From: Paramecium pentaurelia
Taxonomy: Eukaryota > Ciliophora > Oligohymenophorea > Peniculida > Parameciidae
Direction of reading: 5' to 3'
NCBI GenBank assembly: GCA_905183005.1
Contig: CAJJDO010000014.1
Coordinates: 621,281 to 685,280, forward strand
Length of the DNA: 64,000 bases
The position numbers and the translations under genes were made by a program. Below the pieces are notes generated by a model, which was not told the origin of the DNA, made no database searches, and worked only from the letters and a program-made list of their open reading frames with translations. Positions 28,029-38,977 of the stretch are shown here, piece by piece; positions within the stretch are counted from its first letter, which is position 1; every line of letters begins with the position of its first letter.

Positions 28029-28487
28029 TCATCGTTTTTTATTGGAAAATCGCTCAAGAACTTTATTCAAGGAATCTTAATGCATTTTAACTTTTGGGGT
28101 GACTGATAGTAATTAACTCATATTTATAATAGTATATTTTGGTTTCTTTTTAATTGGAGATTATGAAATATTTTTCTATTTTTACTAATCTTCTTGAGTT
28201 AATGTTGGAGTGAATTTGAATCTAATTCTACTCTTTGTTGTAGAAGGAGCATAAAAATTAGCACTAAAAGAACCAATCTAATATGCTTAACTTTAAGTTG
28301 GTCTATGATGATGTAAAGAGTTAATAGATGCTTGTTGGTTAAATTATTTTGGTTATGATAATGTTCTTATTCTATGACTACTATTTTCTGATATTCTTCT
28401 TTCTAATTTAGGTAAATAACCTGTAAATAATGTGTCTAAATAACATTATTCTTCAATATCCCATCCTGAATTATCACACAAATTCAT
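28029..28487 (-). CDS. hypothetical protein, 152 aa
   Basis: Intronless, MNLCDNSGWDIEEQCYLD to RFSNKKR then TGA. The N-terminus is acidic and the rest is basic and Ser/Thr/Gln-rich, with a His-rich spot (NSLHHHRPTQ) and FKFTPTLTQEDQ. No recognisable domain. It is divergent from the TBC gene across 168 nt. Confidence 0.65.
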
Positions 28488-28655
28488 TTTAAATATATAA
28501 TTTAATAAAGTTTCTAGATCTAAGTTGCAAAATATAGTAATTCTATTTTATACTATAAACATCTTAGTTTATATTAATCATTAATATATATATTTATCAT
28601 TCTATAAGCCATCATAATATACAGAATATTGAGTAATAAAAATAAAAAACATAAT

Positions 28656-29917
28656 ATGAAATAATCTGAAATAAGATAAAGAAGAGGATCATTTGATTCA
28701 TAGCTACTCTCATCTTTATTACTTTCTAATTTCATAACAGGTGATTAAAAGAACAAATTAGATGATGAAATTATCAATTATTAAATAGATGATGAGTTTG
28801 AAATGATAGAAAAATGTATTATCTTTCATAAATTAGAACCAAAAAATATACCAATACCTTTGTTTAATAATGATTAATTATACAAAATATCTAAAAACTA
28901 ATTTTTGGGAGAAAATTAAAAATTATAATTGGCTGCCACCTTGATATAATAAAGAGGTATTCCCTATTTAAAGTAATTCTTATAAATTATTTAGACGTAA
29001 AGCTATATGGATGACATTTATTGAAAAAGGTGATGCTAAAATATATTTCTCTAAAAAACCTCCTTATTTAGTTGAAGATTAAATCTAAAAAGATGTTCCT
29101 AGAACTGGTTATGATGATAAAATGAATAACAAAAAATATACTAATCTCTTATATCGAATTCTATGTGCATATGCAAATTATAATCCTTAAATTGGTTATA
29201 CATAAGGAATGAATATCATTTGTGGAAAGATAATTCTATTATTAAGTATAGATGGAAATGATAAATAATTGGAAGAAGATGGATTTGAAGTTTTAGAAAA
29301 TGAAGAAGAAATGTTTTGGATGTTTGTTCATTTAATGAAATCAATGGAAGATTTATTTATTTAAGATGTACCTGGTATTAAAAGAAGAATATTATAATTA
29401 GAATAAATGCTTGAAAATAGATGTAATGAAATAATTGTACATTTATAATGTAACAATATTGTATTCATTTATTTATTTATTTTAGGAAAACTTATGCTAA
29501 TGTTTTAGTTAATATTATTTTACTCTGTTAATGCAAAAATAAGAAAAAAAATTTGCAAGATTAATATTAGAAATGTTCTTATTATATGGAGAAGCATTTA
29601 TTTAAAATTTTATTGTTGGAATATTAGAATTTTATTCAATTAAAATAACAAGGATGAATGAATTAGAAAAATTAATGCCATTTTTTAGAGATACAATGTT
29701 TTCATCTTATTATTAAGAATTGAAAAAATTAAAAAAATAGAATTTAATCATCTAACATTTTTAAAAGTATCACTATTTTGATGAGAAACCATATTTTGGT
29801 AATGTTTAACCCCAACCAATTATTTAAATAATTGAGAAATAAGAGAATAAATTGAATCCCAAAAAAATATTTAAACTACTACATAAAAATTGGTTTGGAA
29901 AGATTCTTGGTTAATGA
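28656..29917 (+). CDS. TBC-domain Rab GTPase-activating protein, 404 aa
   Basis: MKQSEIRQRRGSFDSQ to KNWFGKILGQ then TGA. Introns at 28973-28994 (22 nt) and 29461-29485 (25 nt). After the first intron the frame reads QRGIPYLKRKAIWMTFIEKG, the classic TBC opening RGIPxxxRxxxW. The two catalytic fingers are present: Arg in QKDVPRTGYD and Gln in IGYTQGMN. The later helices FARLILEMFLLYGEAF fit the end of the domain. Without the 22-nt intron the frame would hit a TGA. It should stimulate GTP hydrolysis by a Rab protein in membrane traffic. Confidence 0.88.
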
Positions 29918-29944
29918 TTTATATATACTCAAATATTATATATA

Positions 29945-30748
29945 TCAACCTAAACGTATACCTTATCCTTAAAAGAAATTTTATCTTTAAGGTTACTAGA
30001 ATTATTATTAATTAAATCTGTTTCTTGCAAATGGTGCATATTTAACAATATGTTTATTCACAAAGTTTTTACTATTATTAAATAATTATTTTACAAAAAT
30101 TAAGGTGTTTCTAATAAGGCAATGCTATGAGTAACTGGAAGAAAATCTTTTAATAATAAATAAGAATGAGCTATTCCTAAACCAATAAGATCCTAAACTA
30201 TATCTTGATCTGTTATTGCATGAAAAGCAATCAAAACCCAAGGAAAATATTCACTTTTAAATTGAAATCCAAAATAAAATCTCACAGTTTCAAATGGTTT
30301 TCTCTTGCACCAAACATAGATTAATGCAAAGCAAAATGCTGCTGATAAAAATCCATAATCAAATAACCAACTCATAATCTACTTAATCAAATTTATTACG
30401 TCTCCTGTTAAAAAAAAGTAAAGAATCATATAATAAAAATCAGCATAATTGGATCCTTCAAACATTACTTCGCAGTTTTTTATACAAAAGATTATAAATA
30501 ACAAATGAAAGATAAAACTAAAACTTAATACACCACTGAAAAAGTAATGAGTAAATAATCTATGTATCTATATAATTTTATATTATCATTAATACTTAAA
30601 GAGTAAATATTTTATTAGCATCGAACATTAAATACCATAAATATGCTGGCTTAAATTTTCCAATTATACCAAATAACACTAACAAACTAACATATGTTCT
30701 TGTAAAAAGAGGCTAAGTTTTATACCAACTATTGAAATCGTTTATCAT
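29945..30748 (-). CDS. Derlin (Der1-like) ER-associated degradation protein
   Basis: About 250 aa. It starts MINDFNSWYKTQPLFTRTYV, the Derlin WY...P..TR.Y signature. Further landmarks are QIHRLFTHYFFSG, YADFYYMILYFF, LIYVWCKRKPFE, FPWVLIAFH and four or more TM helices. Introns at 30568-30595 (28 nt) and 30072-30094 (23 nt) are required. A 21-nt GT...AG stretch at about 30382-30402 may be a third, or may be read through. The C-terminus FFQGQGIRLG is an SHP box, the p97/VCP-binding motif of Derlins. It is expected in the ER membrane, handing misfolded proteins to p97. It is convergent with the TBC gene (27 nt apart). Confidence 0.92.
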
Positions 30749-30979
30749 ATTTACGTGTTTTATTATAATAAATATAAAAATAATTAAAGAATATTCTCTT
30801 TTAATTAATAATACATCAAGTCATAAAAATATTATCATTTCCTTATTTCTCAATCAAACTATATTAATTATTTGTAAGAAATTAAGTAAACAAAAAAATT
30901 TAGAATTTATATTCAATCCATGAAATTCTAATTCAATTTTTCATTTTTCATTAAATTCTTCTCATAAATCATTAATATA

Positions 30980-31061
30980 GCACACATGCCCGAGTGGTCT
31001 AAGGGGCCGCACTCAAGATGCGGTGATTCATTTCGCGTGAGTTCAAATCTCACTGTGTGCA
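30980..31061 (+). tRNA. tRNA-Leu (anticodon CAA)
   Basis: An 82-nt cloverleaf. Acceptor GCACACA pairs with TGTGTGC plus discriminator A. The D-arm contains GAGTGGTCTAAGGGG. The anticodon stem CCGCA/TGCGG encloses loop CTCAAGA with CAA at 31014-31016. A class II variable arm is followed by T-stem GTGAG/CTCAC around TTCAAAT. The A-box and B-box (GTTCAAATC) are intact, and no CCA is encoded. It reads UUG leucine codons, which are used in the genes here. Confidence 0.97.
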
Positions 31062-31062
31062 A

Positions 31063-31068
31063 TTTTTT
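31063..31068 (+). terminator. RNA polymerase III terminator of tRNA-Leu
   Basis: A run of six T on the sense strand two bases after the discriminator base, the usual Pol III stop signal. Confidence 0.8.
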
Positions 31069-31309
31069 CATTATTTTTAGAAATAATCAAAATTATATAA
31101 ATTCCATTAAAGCATTTGTCAACAAAATCTTTAGATATTACTAAATTAAATTAAGTTATTAGTACATTAAATAAAGTTGTTATATTTCTATGATTTTATT
31201 ATAAAAATTCTAATTATTTTAAAGTAATCTTTTATTATCAAAAAAATTAAATCTTAAATTAAATAATCCATTAAATTCCACTTATTTTTATTAGAATAAA
31301 TAAATAATA

Positions 31310-32040
31310 ATGTAATAGTAATCAAAGACAATTTGTTTGTCACCAAATAGACCTTAAGGAGGATATTATCTTAATAATGATTTTTGAATGAAAATTCTTG
31401 GCCTTATTATTTCAAATGATATACTAAATTATTGTTTGTCATTTTTCATAAAATACTTTTGAGTTTATAAAAAGAATTATATCATTCATGGCTTAAATTT
31501 AGAAATGATATTTTTAATGAAAGAGTGGATGAAAGTAGATTATAGATGTAGTATTAAAACATATATTAACTTGATAAATAAATTTAAGGGTATTCAATTA
31601 AAAATAAAATTATTAAAATTCATCTGGATTAATGATAGTATTATCTCATTTTTCTTATATTTCTAAATTGGATAATAAATTAATTAAGGAACTGAAATAG
31701 CAACTTTAAAAATTTGTTTTTTTAGGAAATTCAACTAATTTGAATGGAAATTCGCATGTTTTTAATGTTACTATTACAGAAACTGATGTTAACCAATCAG
31801 AATATCAGATTTTGCTTAGAATTTCATTACTGCCATAAAAATAACTGAAAATTATAAATAAAATTATGATTATTCTATTTAGAATCAAAATTATATTAGA
31901 AATCTCTTTATTATTTGATAATCTATAATATTGATATGAATAATATAATAATTCGAAATAATCAAGAAGCTATTAAGTATTATATGACAAATTAAAAAGA
32001 ATAAGAAGGTATTTTATTCAATTATTTAATAATTTTTACT
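31310..32040 (+). pseudogene. decayed protein-coding gene, multiple frame breaks
   Basis: Clearly protein-like pieces lie in different frames: QSKTICLSPNRPQGGYY from the ATG at 31310, LNENSWPYYFK, then SLQKELYHSWLKFRNDIFNE, then LSHFSYISKLDNKLIKELKQ and NVTITETDVNQSEYQILLR. A 38-nt GT...AG gap can join the third and fourth pieces. The first two joins have no GT...AG solution and need a one-base shift plus passage through a TGA. More shifts are suggested near 31850. Low-quality sequence rather than decay is possible. No family was recognised. Confidence 0.5.
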
Positions 32041-32078
32041 TCAAATAAATTAATAAACTTATTATTTAATATACCGAC

Positions 32079-33170
32079 TCAAATATTTATTGACAATGCT
32101 TATTAAGACATTTCAGAAAAACTATCTATGGAGATTTTAGCCAAGCCATTTATTCCCCAAGTGTCTCCCCAAGTATTCTCAATAATCCAATACTACTATC
32201 CATTATGTTCACCCCATCCTATTATTTTCACTGCTTAACCCCCATGAAAATGAGGTTATCCATCCAATACTTAATAAATTCCATCTCTATAGATAAGAAA
32301 ATCTTTATAAACTGGCATAATTGCAACCACAGGTCCTTTAATTAAAATATCCCTTTTGATATCCTATGATATAAATATTAGTACATCTTTATTCTATAAT
32401 TAACAATAGGATTCAGCTTTATATCGCTAACAATGATCAAGAGCATTTGTACACTCTTTAAATGTATCATCTCCTCTAAAAGGATGACATTCATTTGTAG
32501 TTAATCCATGCTTTATGATGTAATCAGCTGATCTTGTTAAATGTCCTCCTTTGCAACCTAAGTTTAATTTACCATCACAAGACAATAAATTTTGAGCAGA
32601 CAATTATTAAGTCTAATTTTATTTGCATACTCTATCTGAGAATGAAGAAGAAACAGCAATAGAATAAGATGATGAACAATTTCCTTAATTATAAACTGGA
32701 TGATTGCAAGATGGATAGACTTCTTTGAAATTGTAATAAATAGGGATTTCCTCTATAAAAGAAATTTTGCATTTCTCTACATTTATTTGTTAAGTGAAAT
32801 CATTTTTAAATAAGGTTTTTGCTTACATTAATGTTATATTCTATTGTAATTATAATAATTAAAACATAGAAAAAAGCATTTGGACCTAAGTTGTACGAAT
32901 GACCTTATGAATTATGTGACTTTATTTCAGATTCATTAATTATAATGTATTCTTTTGTTTACTTGGTAAACGATAAAATAGAGATAATTACAAACCCAAT
33001 CACAACTATAGGCTTTTGAGTATTATCTTACTTGATATTATGATATGAATTTTGTAGTTTGTCATAAAATCTGGTTTTGTAGTCCTTTTCTTAATTGCTG
33101 TCTATAAAAGCTTTAGTTTCTCAACTTATTGTTTAGTAGGACAAGGACTCGTTGAACGTGGTCCACGCAT
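32079..33170 (-). CDS. membrane-anchored cathepsin-like (C1A) pseudoprotease
   Basis: Introns at 33120-33142 and 32841-32865 are needed, and 32364-32384 (21 nt) is optional, giving 340-347 aa. A short basic N-terminus is followed by one TM helix (IVVIGFVIISILSF), so it looks like a type II membrane protein. The papain-like domain follows: VYNQGNCSSSYSIAVSSSFS, LSAQNLLSCDG, LGCKGGHLTRSADYI, GGQAVKIIGWGEHNG, ENTWGDTWG. In active enzymes the first block reads QGxCGSCW and the fourth GGHA. Here the catalytic Cys is Ser (32667-32669), the Trp is Tyr and the catalytic His is Gln (32235-32237). Asn in ENTWG is kept. It is probably non-catalytic, similar in logic to TINAGL-type proteins. Confidence 0.82.
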
Positions 33171-33216
33171 TCTTAATTAATTAATAATTATTTAATCATT
33201 ATTTATCATAATTCAA

Positions 33217-34067
33217 ATGTCATAAGATCAACTGACTATAGATGATATTTAAGTAATTCTAATACTAAATATTAGGAAATCATGAGAAGTACAAAAATAA
33301 TAGATGGATATTTAGTTAAAGCATTGCATTGTATTATTAATGATTACTAATAAAATTTGGACATAAATGCATTATTAGATAACATTAATAATTCCAAACA
33401 CTTAGTTTGCAATAAATATTGTTTGTTAGAATCGAAATCGAATCTTCTTAGATACATAGTTAATACTGAAAATTACAATGTAATATTTTATTATTTATAG
33501 TCTTAAAGAATAACATTAAGATTATAACTTTTTTGAACTCTCTAATTTAATAATAAGAATTAAAGTCCATTTCCTAATTAAAATAAACACATAAACCTAA
33601 TTGTATACTAATTTAACCAAAAAAGAACAAAATTATTCAAAATAATAAATCTCCAAAAAAGTGCTTTGATATTAAACCTAAATATTTTCATTCCTAATCT
33701 TAGACCTGGCTTTTTAATTCTAAATAGTATCTTTCAAAAATGTTAACAATTAAAGTAACTCAATAATTTCAGCTAGGACAGAGAATTATCAAAATTACAA
33801 ATATTGCAAACCCAACATGATGATTATTCTAGATATCGTTCATGGTCTATTTAGTAATAAGAATTACAATAAGAAAATAAATTGAGATTCAATTATCAAT
33901 AGAGATCAAGTAGAGAATTAAGATATTCTATAACTACTTCCACTTCTCCAAAATAAAAAAGTTAAATTCTACCTTAAACAAATAAAGAACAAGGTTATTC
34001 TATTCAAATTTAAAGGTTAAAAAACGAAATATAATAGTTAGAATCAAAATTAAAACTTTATAATTGA
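33217..34067 (+). CDS. hypothetical protein, 255 aa, three introns
   Basis: MSQDQLTIDDIQ to LESKLKLYN then TGA. Introns 33253-33275 (23 nt), 33480-33508 (29 nt) and 33742-33772 (31 nt) give exactly 256 codons. The N-terminal third contains LVKALHCIINDYQQN. The centre is basic (QPKKNKIIQNNKSPKKC) and the C-terminal third is Gln/Arg/Ser-rich with a coiled-coil end. I do not recognise it. Its start is 46 nt from that of the cathepsin-like gene (divergent). Confidence 0.62.
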
Positions 34068-34091
34068 ATTTTTAACTTATAATATAATACT

Positions 34092-34634
34092 TCAAAATTT
34101 ATTTTTTAAATAATTACTCTTTGTTGTAAATTATTAATAATGATTTTAAGTATCTTTGTTAGAAAATTCTGTATTTAATCTCGTTGAAAAACTTGTTTTA
34201 GGCTTTTTCATTTGAATTTCTATTTTTTCTAATGTCTCATTTAATTCCTAAATTTATTCTTCTTTCTTTTTACACTCTAAACATTAATGTACAACTGGTA
34301 AAATAATTGGTTGTGAATTTTAGCGATAATGTTTTAAATCATGTACTTTAGTTTCTATATTACTAATTAAATTAGATAATTAAGTTGGTTCAATATGACT
34401 TTATATTAAAGTTGTCTGATTCAAATTAAACTTAATCTTTTGCTCATCACTAAGTTGATTCCAAACTTATTGATATTTATATTATAAGTTTTTATATTGT
34501 ATCTCTTATAATTATAAGTTATCCATTAAATTATTTGATAGCTTTGTGAGTTTTTAAACTTCTTATATCAACTATTCTAATTTATTCATTATATGAGGGA
34601 TTAGTTTATTTGTTGAATTTGTTAGTTGTTTCAT
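34092..34634 (-). CDS. coiled-coil hypothetical protein, 180 aa
   Basis: Intronless, MKQLTNSTNKLIPHIMNK to SNYLKNKF then TGA. Heptad-like helices cover most of the length (KLEQLIQEVQKLTKLSNNL and KEEQIQELNETLEKIEIQM). A CLECKKKEEQ segment near residue 125 has only one Cys pair. No enzyme motif. It is convergent with the previous gene, 24 nt apart. Confidence 0.65.
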
Positions 34635-35078
34635 TTTTAAATAATTAACCGTAATAAATTTTTAATCTAAATACTTACCTGTATATAAATTTAATTATCT
34701 ATAAATACTATATTTTGAGTATTTTTATTTATTTAAAAAGACCAAGTCAATTCCAAAAACTTGTAGGATTGTTATTTAATATCTACAAAACATAAGATTT
34801 TCTCAATCCATTTTTGCTAATAATCTAATAAATACTTCTGAAAAAACACCCAAATTTAAGTATAACAATTCGATAAATGTCAAGAGAGGTATTTATAAAG
34901 TTGTGAATAATAAAATCATTAAATATATAACAATGTAATAATTTTCTTATTGGAATTCATTATCTATAAAAAAAGATCACTCAAATCAAAGTTTATTTCA
35001 TATTGGTAACTATAAAATCAAAATTATTATTTAAAGCTCAATAGATATTATACTTATATTTGATAATAAAAATTAATA
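34635..35078. other. AT-rich intergenic region
   Basis: About 440 nt upstream of the haemoglobin gene and of the divergent coiled-coil gene. No motif or reading frame that I can support. Confidence 0.6.
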
Positions 35079-35480
35079 ATGGATAATTAAAAGAAGTGCC
35101 TTTTTGAAAAATTTGGAGGAGACTAACAAGTTTCAGAACTCATTGATCAATTCTATTATAAAGTCTTGTTTGATAAACTACTTCGAGATAAATTTTTGAA
35201 GGCAGATATGAGTAGAGTTCGATATCAATAAAAACGATTCTTCGCTTAAATGATGGGTGATTCTAATACCTAATATACGGGAAGGTATTTTATTTGCTTT
35301 TATATTTATAGAGATTTAATAGAGGTCCATAAAAATCTTAATATCACCAACTAATAATTTGATAAATTTAAAACACATCTCAAAAATATTGCATTAGACA
35401 TGGAAATACCCAATTTAGACATAGAGGAGTTACTTTAACATGTTGAAAAACATAGAAACCTCATTGTATTCTAAAAATGA
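35079..35480 (+). CDS. truncated (2/2) haemoglobin, 124 aa
   Basis: MDNQKKCLFEKFGGDQQ, with a 27-nt intron at 35285-35311, then TGA 35478-35480. The pattern is that of ciliate group I truncated globins: LFEKFGG, then QFYYKV with the B10 Tyr, KRFFAQMMG, then TGRDLIEVHKNLNITNQQF with the proximal His (residue 75). The final helix is LLQHVEKHRNLIV. The length is typical (about 116-125). It should bind haem and oxygen in the cytosol. It is a single isolated gene. Confidence 0.9.
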
Positions 35481-35534
35481 TAAAATTTTTATGTAATTGG
35501 TTATCTTTTATATACAAATACCCAATTATTTTTA

Positions 35535-36195
35535 TCATATTAATTTTATCCACATTCTTTTAAAATTCTAAATTGCATCATTTACAATATCATTATAAAT
35601 AATCTCAAATATAAATAATAATAATAGTTAATTATTACGCAACATTATCTTGTATATATTAATTGAGTAGAATTAAACATATAATAATGTAATTAGTATT
35701 ATTTTTATAAATATTTCAATACTTTTTCCTTTGAGATGAGTTGGCTGTGATGAATATTATTTGATTAATTTTTTTTGAATATTGGAATCAAATATATATT
35801 CTAATGTTCCTTATTTGCAATAATAATTTTTCCAAAACATTAGCAATCTATTTGAATTGATTATTTTTAAGGGTAAATTTTCATTTAATGGTTTAGTAAA
35901 TACACTAATGCTATTAATTAGACTTTAAGGTTTAGTTAGTATTTTCAGCTATACTCTAGCAAATTTACATTGATTTGCAAATCTATCTTGTCTTTATGAT
36001 GATAATACAGATGATTTCTTCAGAATTGGCGAATCTTCGAATTCATGAATATTTGAATAAGACTGAGAATAAGAATTGGAAATTATTCTTTTTTGAAACC
36101 AACTTCTTTTTTACTCTATAAAATGGAATATGTTATGTTTTATATTAATATTAACATTGAATTCCACATTCTAAACAATAGTTACTCCTTTTCAT
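35535..36195 (-). CDS. hypothetical protein with N-terminal CxxCG motif
   Basis: It starts MKRSNYCLECGIQ and stops at TGA 35535-35537. A frame change of 1 mod 3 is needed early. A 40-nt GT...AG stretch beginning right after GIQ supplies it (206 aa), though it is long for this genome. If it is retained as exon the start reads CLECGIQCQYQYK, reminiscent of the Cys-motif family at 20-24 kb (CNECGTMSKFQYK). The body is Ser/Gln-rich (SNSYSQSYSNIHEFEDSP), with a hydrophobic stretch IEIFIKIILITLLYVQF near the C-terminus. No known family. Confidence 0.5.
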
Positions 36196-36352
36196 GTTGG
36201 AATTAATAATTATTAGGTTATAGTATGGGATTTGTATATAGATCTAGATTTATTGGGCCTTTATTTTTGAATGATAATAGATTTAGATGATTTAATACAA
36301 GAATAAGATAGATTTAATTGTCTATTCTTTATTATTCGTACGAAATATGATA

Positions 36353-38699
36353 CAGAAAAAGTGAAACTTACATTATTTGATTTATATTTTATCTAATTAT
36401 TTAATAGACTACTATTCCCTTTTTTAATCATCAATCTTATTTATTCTCTCTATGTCATATTTATATTAAAATAGTATTTAATAACAATTTATTTAATAAT
36501 ATAATGATAGAATTGAAATTAATAATATTAAAAAAGCTATTCAAATTATTTCAATAATTATGTAAATATAACAATAAAATGAATATTATAATTGTCATTT
36601 ATTTCTGTTGATGAACATGAAAATCAAAGAAATTAAATCTTAATCAGGTTATGTATTGATGCTTGATAATATTTTTAATGCTTCTTGAGTATGTTAATAA
36701 GCTAAAAATTTGCTTTGCTCTATTCCTTCTCCAGCAAGAACAATAGAATTTACGGTCTCATACTATTTGGAATTGCCTAATAAGACTGAGTTCATGAGTT
36801 AATATTCTGGTGAGTTAATTTTTTATTAATTGAATAATTCAAATAAGACAGGTCCAGTCAAAACTCCACTCTTTAGATCATTTAAACTAGCTTTACCTAA
36901 TTATTCAGTGTTAGAAGTATAATCTAAGACATCATCAATAATTTAAAAAGCAACACCCAAATGCAATCCAATATTAAATGATTTTTCACAAACTTCATCT
37001 TTAATGTTGGTTAATTAACAAACTCCTTATAAACTATTAGCAATTAATGCAGCAGTCTTATAATAGGTTTTAATCATATAGTTTTATAGAGTGATTTCAA
37101 AGTTATGAAAACTCTTTTATTTCATAGCTTATAAATATTCACCATTAGTTAAGTTATCCATAATTTGTGAATAGATTTGAAACATCCTGATATCATCTAA
37201 TTCAGATATTTTTCTACCACTATTATTTTTATAATTTTAATTACGCTCTTCCAATTAAATAGTTAGCTGAGAAAGTAGCCCTGTGTTTACCAAAAATGAC
37301 ATGAGCTGAAGGAATTCCTCTTCTTGTTTCTGATGCATCTAAAATATCATCATGCACTAGACTAGCTACATGTAGAATTTCTATCACTGCAGCCCATATT
37401 TTTTATTATTCTGTGTTCTAACTGTTTTTTTCTATATGATTGGCATATAGTAAATTTAACATTGGTCTAATAAGTTTGCCTTCTTTGCTGAAATAGTGAG
37501 TGGATGCCTTGTTTAATGATTCTATNCAGAAAAAGTGAAACTTACATTATTTGATTTATATTTTATCTAATTATTTAATAGACTACTATTCCCTTTTTTA
37601 ATCATCAATCTTATTTATTCTCTCTATGTCATATTTATATTAAAATAGTATTTAATAACAATTTATTTAATAATATAATGATAGAATTGAAATTAATAAT
37701 ATTAAAAAAGCTATTCAAATTATTTCAATAATTATGTAAATATAACAATAAAATGAATATTATAATTGTCATTTATTTCTGTTGATGAACATGAAAATCA
37801 AAGAAATTAAATCTTAATCAGGTTATGTATTGATGCTTGATAATATTTTTAATGCTTCTTGAGTATGTTAATAAGCTAAAAATTTGCTTTGCTCTATTCC
37901 TTCTCCAGCAAGAACAATAGAATTTACGGTCTCATACTATTTGGAATTGCCTAATAAGACTGAGTTCATGAGTTAATATTCTGGTGAGTTAATTTTTTAT
38001 TAATTGAATAATTCAAATAAGACAGGTCCAGTCAAAACTCCACTCTTTAGATCATTTAAACTAGCTTTACCTAATTATTCAGTGTTAGAAGTATAATCTA
38101 AGACATCATCAATAATTTAAAAAGCAACACCCAAATGCAATCCAATATTAAATGATTTTTCACAAACTTCATCTTTAATGTTGGTTAATTAACAAACTCC
38201 TTATAAACTATTAGCAATTAATGCAGCAGTCTTATAATAGGTTTTAATCATATAGTTTTATAGAGTGATTTCAAAGTTATGAAAACTCTTTTATTTCATA
38301 GCTTATAAATATTCACCATTAGTTAAGTTATCCATAATTTGTGAATAGATTTGAAACATCCTGATATCATCTAATTCAGATATTTTTCTACCACTATTAT
38401 TTTTATAATTTTAATTACGCTCTTCCAATTAAATAGTTAGCTGAGAAAGTAGCCCTGTGTTTACCAAAAATGACATGAGCTGAAGGAATTCCTCTTCTTG
38501 TTTCTGATGCATCTAAAATATCATCATGCACTAGACTAGCTACATGTAGAATTTCTATCACTGCAGCCCATATTTTTTATTATTCTGTGTTCTAACTGTT
38601 TTTTTCTATATGATTGGCATATAGTAAATTTAACATTGGTCTAATAAGTTTGCCTTCTTTGCTGAAATAGTGAGTGGATGCCTTGTTTAATGATTCTAT
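36353..38699. repeat. exact 1173-nt direct duplication around N at 37526 (assembly overlap)
   Basis: Bases 36353-37525 equal 37527-38699, and only the second copy continues into the 5' end of the polyprenyl synthase gene. This fits two unmerged contig ends. Confidence 0.92.
36595..37525 (-). pseudogene. truncated first copy of the polyprenyl diphosphate synthase (contig overlap)
   Basis: Identical to the 3' part of the gene at 37769-38939, missing its 5' exons because the contig ends at the N (37526). It is not a separate gene. Confidence 0.88.
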
Positions 38700-38939
38700 G
38701 TCTCCTTAAATCTATATTAGTCAAATTATTACAATTTCTTATTTTATGTAATTATAGAATCCAGGAATTTAATAAGTAATAGGTTTGATCTTATGTTTAC
38801 TTAAGTATTGATTATTGAATTAGATTAAATCTGATTTTGTTGTATTTCTTGTAATTTATAAGACTTTCATATATATATTAAACTTACATCTTTATAATTG
38901 ATCCATATATCGAAATCTTGGTAAGAGGCTTGAAATCAT
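37769..38939 (-). CDS. long-chain polyprenyl diphosphate synthase (ubiquinone side chain, PDSS1/COQ1-like)
   Basis: 366 aa with introns 38864-38887 (24 nt), 38712-38732 (21 nt) and 38394-38418 (25 nt). The two Asp-rich motifs are present: first (FARM) in VASLVHDDILDASETRRG, second (SARM) in AFQIIDDVLDYTSN. Also GKLIRPMLNLL and the LKSGVLTGPVLF stretch after the second motif. DDxxD with small residues upstream fits long-chain trans-prenyl synthases. It condenses isopentenyl diphosphate onto an allylic primer to make the quinone tail, normally in mitochondria. The N-terminal exon is short and basic (MISSLLPRFRYMDQLQR), compatible with a mitochondrial signal. Confidence 0.92.
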
Positions 38940-38977
38940 TGCTGAAATGGATTATATTAAATAATAACAATTAAAGT

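Noticed and set aside
28941..28945. TGA as tryptophan or readthrough in the TBC gene (WLPP-TGA-YNKE)
   Set aside because: That frame is not the coding frame. The frame with RGIP plus a 22-nt intron gives a complete TBC domain without a TGA.
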